Origin: Thermus antranikianii DSM 12462
Lineage (GTDB): Bacteria; Deinococcota; Deinococci; Deinococcales; Thermaceae
Assembly (NCBI RefSeq): GCF_000423905.1
Contig: NZ_AUIW01000001.1
Coordinates: 62,001 to 126,000, forward strand
Direction: 5' to 3'
Length of the DNA stretch: 64,000 bases
Below are positions 26,021-33,770 of this stretch, piece by piece; the first letter of the stretch is position 1, and every line of letters begins with the position of its first letter. Position numbers and translations under genes: made by a program. The notes beneath the pieces were generated by a model. That model searched no databases. It saw only the letters and a list, made by a program, of their open reading frames with translations, and was not told where the DNA came from.

Positions 26021-26469
26021 AGCGGTACTGGGAAGCCCTAAAAGGGGTTAAGGACCCGGAGATCCCCGTCCTCAACATCGTGGAGATGGGGATGGTCCTG
26101 GGGGTGGAGGCGGAAGGGGAAAAGGTCAGGGTCCGCTTCCGCCCCACCTTTTCCGGCTGCCCTGCCATACGGCTCATCCGCGAAGAGATCGAAAAGGCCC
26201 TGCGGGAGGCAGGAGCCAAGGAGGTGGAGGTGGTGGAGGCCAGGGCCCCCTGGAGCACCGAGGACATGGCCGAGGAAGCCCGAAGGAAGCTCCTGGGTTA
26301 CGGCGTGGCTCCACCCCTCCCCCTTCCCCTGGCGGGGAAGGATCCCCCCTGCCCCCGGTGCGGAAGCCAGGAGGTGGTCCTCAAGAACACCTTTGGGGCC
26401 ACCCTGTGCAAGATGCTCTACCAGTGCGCTGCCTGCGGGGAGGTTTTTGAGGCCTTTAAGACCGTCTGA
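26014..26469 (+). CDS. paaD: Phenylacetate pathway Fe-S assembly factor PaaD
   Basis: MIP18/DUF59-type protein thought to help deliver Fe-S clusters to the epoxidase system. The N-terminal DUF59 domain shows KDPEIPVLNIVEMG and C49 in SGCPAIR. The C-terminal zinc ribbon has CxxC pairs C113-C116 and C138-C141. Length 151 is normal for PaaD. No paaE reductase follows; the next gene is paaZ. Confidence 0.88.
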   Translation: MVERYWEALKGVKDPEIPVLNIVEMGMVLGVEAEGEKVRVRFRPTFSGCPAIRLIREEIEKALREAGAKEVEVVEARAPWSTEDMAEEARRKLLGYGVAPPLPLPLAGKDPPCPRCGSQEVVLKNTFGATLCKMLYQCAACGEVFEAFKTV

Positions 26470-26561
26470 AGGGGAAACATAAGGCCCGGGACTTGGAGGT
26501 GTACCGGGCCTTTGTCCTGGAGGGCAGGGAGTCAAAGGAGTTCGATTTCAAGGAGGAAGCC

Positions 26562-28595
26562 TTGAAGGTAAAAAGCTACCTCATGGGCCAATGGTTAACG
26601 GGCGCAGGAGAAGGGGTACCGGTGCAGGATGCCGCCACCCTCGAGGTGCTGGCCCACGTGACCTCGGAGGGCCTGCCCCTCAAGGAGGCGGTGGCCTGGG
26701 GAAGGGAGGTAGGGGGGAAAGCCCTCCTTGGCATGGGATTCCAGGAGCGGGGCCGAAGGCTTCGGGCCCTGGCACAGTACCTTTCCGAGCGGAAGGAGGA
26801 GCTCTACCGGCTCTACGCCACCACCGGGGGAACCCGTCGGGATGCCTGGTACGACGTGGACGGGGGTATCGGGGTACTCTTCACCTATAGCTCCTTGGCC
26901 CGGACGCTTCCCGAGGGAAACCTCCTCCCCGAGGAGGAAAACCTTCCCTTAAGCAAGGACTTTTCCTTCCAGGGAAGGCATCTTCTGGGCCCCAAGGGCG
27001 GAATCACGGTTCAGATCAACGCCTTCAACTTTCCGGTCTGGGGCCTTTTGGAGAAGTTCGCCCCTGCCTTCTTGGCAGGGGTGCCCACCCTGGCCAAGGC
27101 GGCCACCCCCACCGCTCACGTGGCCGAGGAAGTGGTGCGTCTCATGCTGGAGTCCGGGCTTCTGCCGGAAGGAAGCCTCCAGTTCGTGGCCGGAAGCCTG
27201 GGGGATGCCCTGGAGGCCCTGGACCACCGGGATAGCGTCTACTTCACAGGCTCCAAGGCCACCGCAGACCGCTTAAGGCGCCACCCCGCCTTTTTGGAGC
27301 GAGGCGCCCTCTTCAATGCGGAAACCGACTCCCTAAACGCCGCCATCCTGGGGGAAAAGGCAGGGGAGGAGGAGGTGGAGAGGCTGGCCCGGGAGATTGC
27401 CCAGGAGCTTTCCATCAAAACCGGACAGCGGTGCACGGCCATTCGCCGGGTCCTGGTACCCCAGGGCCGCCTCGAGGTCCTCCTCGAGGCCACCCGTAAG
27501 CATCTGGAGGGCCTTAAGCTGGGCGACCCCAGGGAGGAGGGCGTGGACCTGGGGCCCCTGGCCTCCCTGGGGCAAAAGGAGGAGGTGGAAAGGGCCGTGG
27601 AAGCCCTCCTGGCCGCCGGGGCCAGGGTGTACTGGCAGCACCCGGGCAGGCGGGACGGCGCCTTCTTTCCCCCTACCCTGCTCCTGGCGGAGGATCCCTG
27701 GGCGGAAACCCTCCACCAGGTGGAACCCTTCGGCCCGGTGGCCACCTTCTTTCCCTACCGGGACCGGGAGGAAGCCCTGCGCCTGGCCCGGTTGGGAGGG
27801 GGGATGCTCGCGGCCACCCTGGCCACCCCCGATCCCGAGGAGTCCCGCTTCTACCTCCTCGGGCTTTCCGGGGAGGTGGGCCGGCTCCACATTCTGAACC
27901 GCTTCAACGCCCATAGCTCCACGGGCCACGGCTCCCCCTTGCCCCGCCTCCTCCACGGGGGACCCGGACGGGCAGGGAGCGGGGAGGAGCTGGGAGGGCT
28001 TCTTTCCGTCAAGCGGCACCTGGCCCGCCTGGCCCTCCAGGCCGATCCCCACACCCTGCAGGCTCTCACCGGGGAGTACGCCAGGGGAGCGGAAAAACCC
28101 GCCAGCATCCACCCCTTCCGCAAGTACTACGAGGAACTGGAGATTGGGGAAACCCTCTGGACCCATCGCCGCACGGTCACAGAAGCGGACATTGCCCTTT
28201 TTGCCCACCTTTCCTGGGACCACTTCTACGCCCACACCGACGAGATCGCCGCCCAAAAGAGCCTTTTCGGGAAGCGTGTGGCCCACGGATACTTCGTCCT
28301 CTCCGCCGCCGCCGGGCTCTTCGTGGATCCGGCCCCGGGTCCAGTCCTGGCCAACTACGGCCTCGAGGGCCTGCGCTTCACCGAACCCGTGGGCATCGGG
28401 GATACCTTGCAAGCCCGGCTCACGGTGAAGGCCAAACGGCCTAGGGACGAGAAATCCGGGGTGGTGGAGTGGGCGGTGGAGGTGGTGAACCAGGAGGGCA
28501 AAACCGTGGCCGCCTATACCATCCTCACCCTGGTGGCCCGAAAGCCCACGGATGCTTTGCCCTCCGGGCAAACACATTTTGGAGCTTCCTCTTAA
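26562..28595 (+). CDS. paaZ: Bifunctional oxepin-CoA hydrolase / 3-oxo-5,6-dehydrosuberyl-CoA semialdehyde dehydrogenase
   Basis: Opens the oxepin-CoA ring and oxidises the resulting aldehyde. An aldehyde dehydrogenase domain covers about residues 5-515 (INAFNFPVWG; catalytic Cys in TGQRCTAIRR) and a MaoC hydratase domain about 530-670 (TEADIALFAHLSWDHFYAH; RVAHGYFVLSAAAG). The start chosen is TTG 26562 with AAGGAGG five bases upstream, which aligns with the beginning of E. coli PaaZ. The frame is open back to a TTG at 26493, which would add 23 residues without a good ribosome site. Last clear paa gene in the operon. Confidence 0.88.
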   Translation: MKVKSYLMGQWLTGAGEGVPVQDAATLEVLAHVTSEGLPLKEAVAWGREVGGKALLGMGFQERGRRLRALAQYLSERKEELYRLYATTGGTRRDAWYDVDGGIGVLFTYSSLARTLPEGNLLPEEENLPLSKDFSFQGRHLLGPKGGITVQINAFNFPVWGLLEKFAPAFLAGVPTLAKAATPTAHVAEEVVRLMLESGLLPEGSLQFVAGSLGDALEALDHRDSVYFTGSKATADRLRRHPAFLERGALFNAETDSLNAAILGEKAGEEEVERLAREIAQELSIKTGQRCTAIRRVLVPQGRLEVLLEATRKHLEGLKLGDPREEGVDLGPLASLGQKEEVERAVEALLAAGARVYWQHPGRRDGAFFPPTLLLAEDPWAETLHQVEPFGPVATFFPYRDREEALRLARLGGGMLAATLATPDPEESRFYLLGLSGEVGRLHILNRFNAHSSTGHGSPLPRLLHGGPGRAGSGEELGGLLSVKRHLARLALQADPHTLQALTGEYARGAEKPASIHPFRKYYEELEIGETLWTHRRTVTEADIALFAHLSWDHFYAHTDEIAAQKSLFGKRVAHGYFVLSAAAGLFVDPAPGPVLANYGLEGLRFTEPVGIGDTLQARLTVKAKRPRDEKSGVVEWAVEVVNQEGKTVAAYTILTLVARKPTDALPSGQTHFGASS

Positions 28596-28614
28596 CCTGT
28601 GCTACCATGGGGGT
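28579..28614 (+). promoter_or_regulatory. Leaderless promoter of the HxlR-type regulator
   Basis: TTGGAG (28579-28584), an 18-base spacer, and TACCAT (28603-28608) preceded by TGC as an extended -10. The box ends six bases before ATG 28615, so the mRNA should be leaderless. Confidence 0.6.
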
Positions 28615-28941
28615 ATGGCCGAGCACGAACCGGCCTTCTGCCCTGTTTATGCCGCCTTGAACCTCCTCCAGGAGAAGTGGACCCTGCACATCATCAGGGC
28701 TCTCCTGGAAGGCCCTAAGGGGTTCAATGAGCTGTCCCGGGCCATCGGGGGGGTAAACCCTGCCACCCTTTCCCAGCGCCTGGAGCACTTGGTGGATCTA
28801 GGCGTGGTGGAAAAGAAGGTGGAATCCTTCATGCCCCCCCGCACCCGGTACAGCCTCACCGAGGCTGGGCGGGAGCTGGAGGCGGTCATCGCCGCCATTG
28901 ACCGCTGGGCCCGCAAGAACCTTAAGGCCCCTGTGGGTTGA
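28615..28941 (+). CDS. HxlR-family winged-helix transcriptional regulator
   Basis: A small MarR-like winged-helix regulator (108 residues). The family core is seen as FCPVYAALNLLQEKWTLHIIR followed by GFNELSRAIGGVNPATLSQRL (recognition helix) and a wing ending RTRYSLTEAG. The single Cys near the N-terminus, conserved in redox- or aldehyde-sensing members, is present. It has its own promoter 20 bases after paaZ, so it is not simply the end of that operon. Target unknown; paaZ or the convergent bacterioferritin gene are nearby candidates. Confidence 0.85.
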   Translation: MAEHEPAFCPVYAALNLLQEKWTLHIIRALLEGPKGFNELSRAIGGVNPATLSQRLEHLVDLGVVEKKVESFMPPRTRYSLTEAGRELEAVIAAIDRWARKNLKAPVG

Positions 28942-28998
28942 GGTTTTGTAGCCGAGGGCGATCTGGCGTGCCCGTGAGCCTGAACCCCTTTACGGAGC

Positions 28999-29475
28999 CT
29001 ATTCCGCTTCCCCGGCCAGGTACTGGAGGTAGTTGGGCAACCCCATCTGGTTCAAGAGCTCCCGCTGGGCCTCCAGCCAGTCCACGTGGCCTTCCTCGTC
29101 CTTGAGGATCTCCGCCACCATGTCCCGGGTGCCGTTATCCCCCAGGCTTTGGGCCAGGTTCATGGTTTCGTTGTATCCCTTCACCGCCTGGAGTTCCCCC
29201 TCGTAGTCCCGGAAAAGGATTTCCTCCACCGTTTTGCCGATCCGGATCTCCCCAATCCGGCTCACCTCTGGGAAACCCTCCAGGAAAAGGATGCGCTCGA
29301 TGTGCCTCTCCGCATGGCGCATCTCGGTGATGGCATGGGCCTTAAGGTGGCGGGCCAGAGCCTTAAAGCCCCAGTTCTCCGCCATCTCCGCATGGACCAT
29401 GTATTGCAAGATGGCGGCCAGTTCCTCGGAAAGCCTTTCCTGAAGGCTTTGAATCACATCGGGATGGCCTTTCAT
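28999..29475 (-). CDS. bfr: Bacterioferritin
   Basis: Iron-storage protein forming a 24-subunit shell with haem between subunits. All ferroxidase ligands are in standard positions: E18, E51, H54, E94, E127 and H130. The haem-ligand Met52 is also present. Length is 158. Start ATG 29475 follows TTGGAGG. Promoter with a perfect TATAAT lies just upstream (29493-29498). Transcribed alone, in the same direction as the nad genes. No bacterioferritin-associated ferredoxin is seen. Confidence 0.95.
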   Translation of the reverse strand: MKGHPDVIQSLQERLSEELAAILQYMVHAEMAENWGFKALARHLKAHAITEMRHAERHIERILFLEGFPEVSRIGEIRIGKTVEEILFRDYEGELQAVKGYNETMNLAQSLGDNGTRDMVAEILKDEEGHVDWLEAQRELLNQMGLPNYLQYLAGEAE

Positions 29476-29492
29476 AAAGAACCTCCAAGAGC

Positions 29493-29498
29493 ATTATA
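29493..29498 (-). promoter_or_regulatory. -10 box of the bacterioferritin promoter
   Basis: TATAAT on the minus strand, 17 bases from the start codon with a Shine-Dalgarno sequence between. The -35 region (AGGCTG) is poor, so an activator or an extended element may be used. Confidence 0.5.
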
Positions 29499-29528
29499 CT
29501 CCGGCTAGCTCCATCCAGCCTGGAAAAG

Positions 29529-31079
29529 CTACCGCACAGGAGAAGTGCCCAGGGGTACCCTCACCAGGCCTGGCCGTTCCCTCCCGGCCCCAGGTGTCCC
29601 CCGCACCTCGAGGTGGTAGGGTTCCTTGGCCTCCTCGGGGAAGTCCTCTCGGAAGTGGGCCCCCCGGCTTTCCTCCCGCAGAAGGGCCATGCGCAAGAGG
29701 AGCCGGGCCAAAAGAGCCAGGTGGCCCGCTTCCACGAAAGCGCGCAGAGCACGGGGATCCCCAAGGGCAAAGAGGTCCTCAGGAAGAGCTTCCTTCAAGG
29801 GAAGACCTTCCAACCAGGCCAAAGCTTGGGCGAGATCCTGTCCCCGACGTACCACCCCAGCTGCCTGGCCCATTCTTTCCTGTAGGGGTTTTAGGTGTTC
29901 CGGATCCAGAAGCAGGACGGGTAAGGGCTCTACCCTCTTCGGATGGACTAGGTCCTGAAGGGCTGCCTTGGCGGCCCGCTCCCCCATCACCAGGCCCTCC
30001 AGGAGGCTGTTGGAAGCCAGGCGGTTTGCCCCGTGGAAGCCCGTGGAGGCCACCTCCCCGGCGGCGTAGAGGCCAGGGAGGCCCGTGTAGCCCGAAAGAT
30101 CCGTCTTGACCCCGCCCATGGCGTAGTGGGCTGCGGGAGCCACGGGAATAGGCTCCCGGAAGGGGTCGAAGCCCAGGGTCCGTGCCGCAGCCACCACCGT
30201 GGGAAAACGGGACTCCAGATGGGGAATGGGCCTCAGGTCCAGGTAAACTCCCCCAGTCCTCTCCCTCTCCCGGTGAACCGCCCGGGCCACCACGTCCCGG
30301 GGGGCAAGCTCCCCCAAAGGATCGTAGCGGGGCATGAAGCGCTCCCCCTGGGCGTTGAGCAGGATGGCTCCTTCCCCCCGGCAGGCTTCGCTCACCAGGC
30401 TTCCATCGGGAAGGGCAGTGGGATGGAACTGGATGAATTCCAGATCCCTCAGGGTGGCTCCCGCCAGGTAGGCCAGGGCCATGCCGTCCCCTGTGGCCCC
30501 TTTCGGGTTGGTGGTCACGGGGAAGAGCCTCCCCAAACCCCCCGTGGCCAGCAGGACCGCTCCAGCCCGCACCACCTGCAAGCCCTCGGGCCCCAGGACC
30601 AAGGCTCCTGCCACCCGCCCCTCCCCGAGGAGCAGGGCCACCGCCATGTAACCCTCCTGGACCGGGCTCCTAAGCCGCTTGAGAAGCCCCTTGAGCAGGA
30701 AAAGGCCGCTCCTGTCCCCCCCCAGGTGCCGTACCCGCGGTCGGGAGTGCCCCCCCTCCCGGGTGGGCTCGGAATGGAAGGGAAGCCCCAGGGAAAGAAG
30801 CTTTTCCAGGTGCCGGGGAGCTTCCTCCAGGATGGACCGGGCCACCCCCTCCTCCACCAAACCCCGACCAGCCCTAAGGGTGTCCTGGAGGTGGGCTTCC
30901 AGGTCGGCCTCATCCAAAGGGAAGGCTACCCCTCCCTGGGCCCAGGGGGTGGAACCCGAGGGAAGGGGATCCTTGCTGAGAAGGAGGATCTTAGCCCCTC
31001 TTTCCTCCGCCGCCAAAGCGGCGTAGACTCCCGCGATACCCGCACCCAGGATGAGGAGGTCGGTGGTTAAGGTGACCAT
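29529..31079 (-). CDS. nadB: L-aspartate oxidase
   Basis: FAD enzyme converting aspartate to iminoaspartate, the first step of NAD synthesis, in the cytosol. The dinucleotide-binding motif ILGAGIAGVYAALAA is at the N-terminus. Other hallmarks are GSTPWAQGG, the active-site HLGGDRSG, ATGGLGRLFPVTTNP and ASNSLLEGLVMG. Length 516 is typical. It lies 20 bases after nadA and is the last gene of the nad cluster. Confidence 0.95.
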   Translation of the reverse strand: MVTLTTDLLILGAGIAGVYAALAAEERGAKILLLSKDPLPSGSTPWAQGGVAFPLDEADLEAHLQDTLRAGRGLVEEGVARSILEEAPRHLEKLLSLGLPFHSEPTREGGHSRPRVRHLGGDRSGLFLLKGLLKRLRSPVQEGYMAVALLLGEGRVAGALVLGPEGLQVVRAGAVLLATGGLGRLFPVTTNPKGATGDGMALAYLAGATLRDLEFIQFHPTALPDGSLVSEACRGEGAILLNAQGERFMPRYDPLGELAPRDVVARAVHRERERTGGVYLDLRPIPHLESRFPTVVAAARTLGFDPFREPIPVAPAAHYAMGGVKTDLSGYTGLPGLYAAGEVASTGFHGANRLASNSLLEGLVMGERAAKAALQDLVHPKRVEPLPVLLLDPEHLKPLQERMGQAAGVVRRGQDLAQALAWLEGLPLKEALPEDLFALGDPRALRAFVEAGHLALLARLLLRMALLREESRGAHFREDFPEEAKEPYHLEVRGTPGAGRERPGLVRVPLGTSPVR

Positions 31080-31099
31080 GGGTCCTTCCGCCCCTGGGT

Positions 31100-32023
31100 T
31101 TAGCCCACGGCCACCATGGCCTCGAGGGCCCGCCGGGCCTTCTTGGCCACCTCCTCGGGCACCCGGATCACGTGGCGCATCTCCTTAAGGGACAGGTAAA
31201 CCTTCTCCAGGGTGATCCGCTTCATGTACTCGCAGATGGCATCCGGCTTCACCGGGATGAAGGTCTTTCCCGGGGCCTCCTTGGAGAGGCGGTGGAGGAT
31301 CCCCACCTCCGTGGCCACCACAAACTCCTTGGCCTCCGCCTTCTTGGCGTAACGGACCATCCCTTCGGTGGAGAGCATCTTGGCATCCGGTTTGAGGAAA
31401 AGACAGCTACTGCCGCACCCACACTCGGGATGGATCATGAACTCAGCCCCGGGGTGCTTCTCCAAAAGGGCCTTCAAGTGCTCCTCGCGGATTCCCGCAT
31501 GCACATGGCACTCCCCTGGGAAAAGGTCCAGTTTCCTCCCCGTCACCCTGGCCACATGGGCACCCAGGAACATGTCGGGCACGAAGAAGATGGGCCGGTC
31601 CTTGGGCAGGCGAGCCACCACCTCCACCGCATTGGCGCTGGTGACACATACGTCCGCCAGAGCCTTCACCTCGGCTTTGGTGTTCACGTAGGCCACCACG
31701 ATCCCCTCGGGATGGTCCTTCTTCCAGGCCAGAACATCCTCGGGGCGGATGCTGTCCGCCAGGGAGCAGCCCGCCTCCAAGTCGGGGAGGAGGACGGTTT
31801 TCTCTGGGTTCAGGATGGCGGCGGTTTCCGCCATAAAGTGCACCCCAGCGAAAACGATGACCTTGGCCTCGGTCCTTTGCGCCTCCCGGGCTAGGCCCAG
31901 GGAGTCCCCCACGAAGTCCGCCACCTCTTGCACCTCAGGAAGCTGGTAGGAATGGGCTAAGATGACTGCCTGCCGCTCCGCCTTCAGGCGGAGCACCTCT
32001 TGGATGAGAAGATCCCTTTCCAT
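31100..32023 (-). CDS. nadA: Quinolinate synthase
   Basis: Condenses iminoaspartate with dihydroxyacetone phosphate to quinolinate, using a [4Fe-4S] cluster. The three family cysteines are C86 (EAGCSLAD), C172 (ECHVH) and C264 (ICEYM). C201, C203 and C207 form an additional local group in HPECGCGSSC. Length 307 matches the compact NadA type. It starts three bases after the PIN-domain gene and feeds nadB and nadC products. Confidence 0.95.
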   Translation of the reverse strand: MERDLLIQEVLRLKAERQAVILAHSYQLPEVQEVADFVGDSLGLAREAQRTEAKVIVFAGVHFMAETAAILNPEKTVLLPDLEAGCSLADSIRPEDVLAWKKDHPEGIVVAYVNTKAEVKALADVCVTSANAVEVVARLPKDRPIFFVPDMFLGAHVARVTGRKLDLFPGECHVHAGIREEHLKALLEKHPGAEFMIHPECGCGSSCLFLKPDAKMLSTEGMVRYAKKAEAKEFVVATEVGILHRLSKEAPGKTFIPVKPDAICEYMKRITLEKVYLSLKEMRHVIRVPEEVAKKARRALEAMVAVG

Positions 32024-32026
32024 GCT

Positions 32027-32440
32027 CTACGCTTCCGCTGGGCTGAAGCCCTGTTCCCAAAAGTGTTCGTCAAACGCCAAGGCCTTCCGCAAACCCCTTC
32101 GCTGCATGAAGAAAAAGCTGGTCCAGTCCACCAGGCTGATGTCCCTCCTCCCAGAGGCCAGAAGGGCGGTCAGGGCCACCTGGTGCAGGTCCTCGTCCAC
32201 GGGAACCGTATGGATAACCTCTAAAAGGCCGTGGCAAAGGGCCCGCACCGCCTCGAGGCCCAATCTTTTCTGGACCAAGGCCACACTTTCCACCACCACA
32301 TAGCTGTGGGTTACCAGGCGCTCTCGAGCCGCCAAGAGGCGGCGAAACCCTTCCGCCGCCTGTGGGTGCCAGGCGTCGTCCCGGTCCAGGAGGGCGTAAA
32401 GGGCCGAGGTGTCAACGAAGACGGCCAAGGCGGTCCTCAT
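32027..32440 (-). CDS. PIN-domain ribonuclease, probable VapC toxin
   Basis: A 137-residue PIN domain with the acidic residues expected for metal binding: D10 in FVDTSALY, E52 in VVVES, and later Asp residues in ISLVDWTSF and AFDEHF. VapC toxins cleave specific RNAs, often tRNAs, when free of antitoxin. Its start overlaps the RHH gene by 29 bases; a shorter start a few codons in is possible. It lies between the antitoxin and nadA inside the NAD cluster. Confidence 0.85.
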   Translation of the reverse strand: MRTALAVFVDTSALYALLDRDDAWHPQAAEGFRRLLAARERLVTHSYVVVESVALVQKRLGLEAVRALCHGLLEVIHTVPVDEDLHQVALTALLASGRRDISLVDWTSFFFMQRRGLRKALAFDEHFWEQGFSPAEA

Positions 32441-32675
32441 CCATCGCCAGGTAGTGGTCGTGCTTCTGGCTCACATCCGTAAGGCCCGAGGCAAAGCGGC
32501 CCACCACGGCCAAGGCCCGCTCAGCCCGATCGGAAAAACTCCCATTCCCCTTCTCCTGGAGATACCCCTCCACCGCCCGGCGCACCAGCTCCGCCAGGGA
32601 CACCCCTTCCTCCTGGGCGAGCGCCTTTAGGCGCTGGGCCTGTTCCTCGGTAAGCTGCACCTGGGTCCGCACCAT
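32412..32675 (-). CDS. Ribbon-helix-helix antitoxin, probable VapB
   Basis: An 87-residue protein starting MVRTQVQLTEEQAQRLKALA, a classic ribbon-helix-helix DNA-binding N-terminus, followed by a C-terminal region likely to wrap the toxin. Start ATG 32675 is chosen because a -10 box ends six bases upstream; the longer frame to 32696 crosses that box. It precedes and overlaps the PIN gene, the usual vapB-vapC order. As with other antitoxins it probably represses its own promoter. Confidence 0.82.
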   Translation of the reverse strand: MVRTQVQLTEEQAQRLKALAQEEGVSLAELVRRAVEGYLQEKGNGSFSDRAERALAVVGRFASGLTDVSQKHDHYLAMDEDRLGRLR

Positions 32676-32681
32676 GCTTCT

Positions 32682-32687
32682 ATGGTA
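32682..32687 (-). promoter_or_regulatory. -10 box of a leaderless promoter for the antitoxin gene
   Basis: TACCAT on the minus strand, preceded by TGC (extended -10), six bases before ATG 32675. It lets the toxin-antitoxin pair, and perhaps nadA-nadB downstream, be expressed separately from nadC. No good -35 box is visible. Confidence 0.5.
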
Positions 32688-32700
32688 GCACACCATACCC

Positions 32701-33549
32701 TCATGGCTGCACTACCAGGAGGGAAAGATCCAGGGCCTTGGCGGAATGGGTCAGGGCCCCCACGCTCACAAAGTCCACCCCAGCCTCGGCGGCAGCCCGG
32801 GCCCTTTCCAGGGTCATGTTCCCGCTGGCCTCGAGAGGCACCCGACCTCCCACCCGGCGCACGGCCTCGCGGATCTCCTCGAGGGGAAAGTTATCCAGAA
32901 GGATCAGATCCGCCCCTGCTTCCAAAGCCTCCTCCAGCTCGGCCAGGTTTCCCACCTCCACCTCCACCTTGAGGTAGTGGGGAGCCCCGGCCTTGGCCCT
33001 TTTCACCGCCTCGGCCACACCCCCCGCGGCCCGAATGTGGTTCTCCTTGATGAGAATCCCGTCAAAAAGGCCATAACGGTGGTTCCTCCCCCCGCCCACC
33101 CGCACCGCATACTTCTCCAGGGCCCTGAGGCCCGGAGTGGTCTTGCGGGTATCCAAGACCTGGGCCTTGGTGCCCTTCAAGGCCTCCACGTAAGCCCGGG
33201 TTAAGGTGGCGATGCCGGATAGACGCTGCAGGAGGTTTAGGGCGAGCCTCTCCCCCGCCAGGATGCCCCTTAAGGGCCCCTCGAGGCGGGCCACTTCCTG
33301 GCCAGGGCCCACCCTTTCCCCTTCTCCCACCAAAGCGGTAAAGGCAATGCGGGCGTCCGCTAGGAAAAAGACCTCCTTGGCAACCGGCAGCCCAGCGATG
33401 ACGCCTTCCTCCTTGGCCAGGATGGCCGCGCGGCCCCAAAGATCCTCGGGCACGGTGAGGAGGGTGGTGAGGTCCCCATGGCCGAGGTCCTCGAGGAGCC
33501 AGGAGGCTAACTGGGGAAGCCAGGCCTTCAAGGTGTCCTGGGGCACCAT
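32701..33549 (-). CDS. nadC: Nicotinate-nucleotide pyrophosphorylase (quinolinate phosphoribosyltransferase)
   Basis: Converts quinolinate and PRPP to nicotinate mononucleotide. The protein has [10 protein letters not shown] near the N-terminus, then [11 protein letters not shown] and [19 protein letters not shown], the classic NadC active-site segments. Start ATG 33549 gives 282 residues, the usual length, and lies seven bases after a TACAAT -10 box. Frames back to 33711 run through the promoter. It is the first gene of the nadC-vapBC-nadA-nadB cluster. Confidence 0.94.
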   Translation of the reverse strand: MVPQDTLKAWLPQLASWLLEDLGHGDLTTLLTVPEDLWGRAAILAKEEGVIAGLPVAKEVFFLADARIAFTALVGEGERVGPGQEVARLEGPLRGILAGERLALNLLQRLSGIATLTRAYVEALKGTKAQVLDTRKTTPGLRALEKYAVRVGGGRNHRYGLFDGILIKENHIRAAGGVAEAVKRAKAGAPHYLKVEVEVGNLAELEEALEAGADLILLDNFPLEEIREAVRRVGGRVPLEASGNMTLERARAAAEAGVDFVSVGALTHSAKALDLSLLVVQP

Positions 33550-33556
33550 GGCCCCC

Positions 33557-33562
33557 ATTGTA
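33557..33562 (-). promoter_or_regulatory. -10 box of a leaderless promoter for nadC
   Basis: TACAAT on the minus strand, seven bases before ATG 33549. The rest of the 33563-33770 gap between nadC and the divergent gene has no open frame or fold I recognise. I see no known NAD-repressor site. Confidence 0.5.
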
Positions 33563-33770
33563 ATTGGGGACAAGGGCAGGTTGCCCGCGGGCACCTTTAC
33601 GAAGCTAAAAGCCGCTAGTCGGCCAGCTGGGGAAGGCTTAACGGAGCCCCTATACGGCAGGCCCTCCGTACTTAACGTCCCCAGGCGCCACCGGTGACGT
33701 TCCACCAGCACGGTATGCCGTGTGAGATGACTACCTGTGTGCCCTCCCCTGACCGGCTAGCCTAAAGGGT

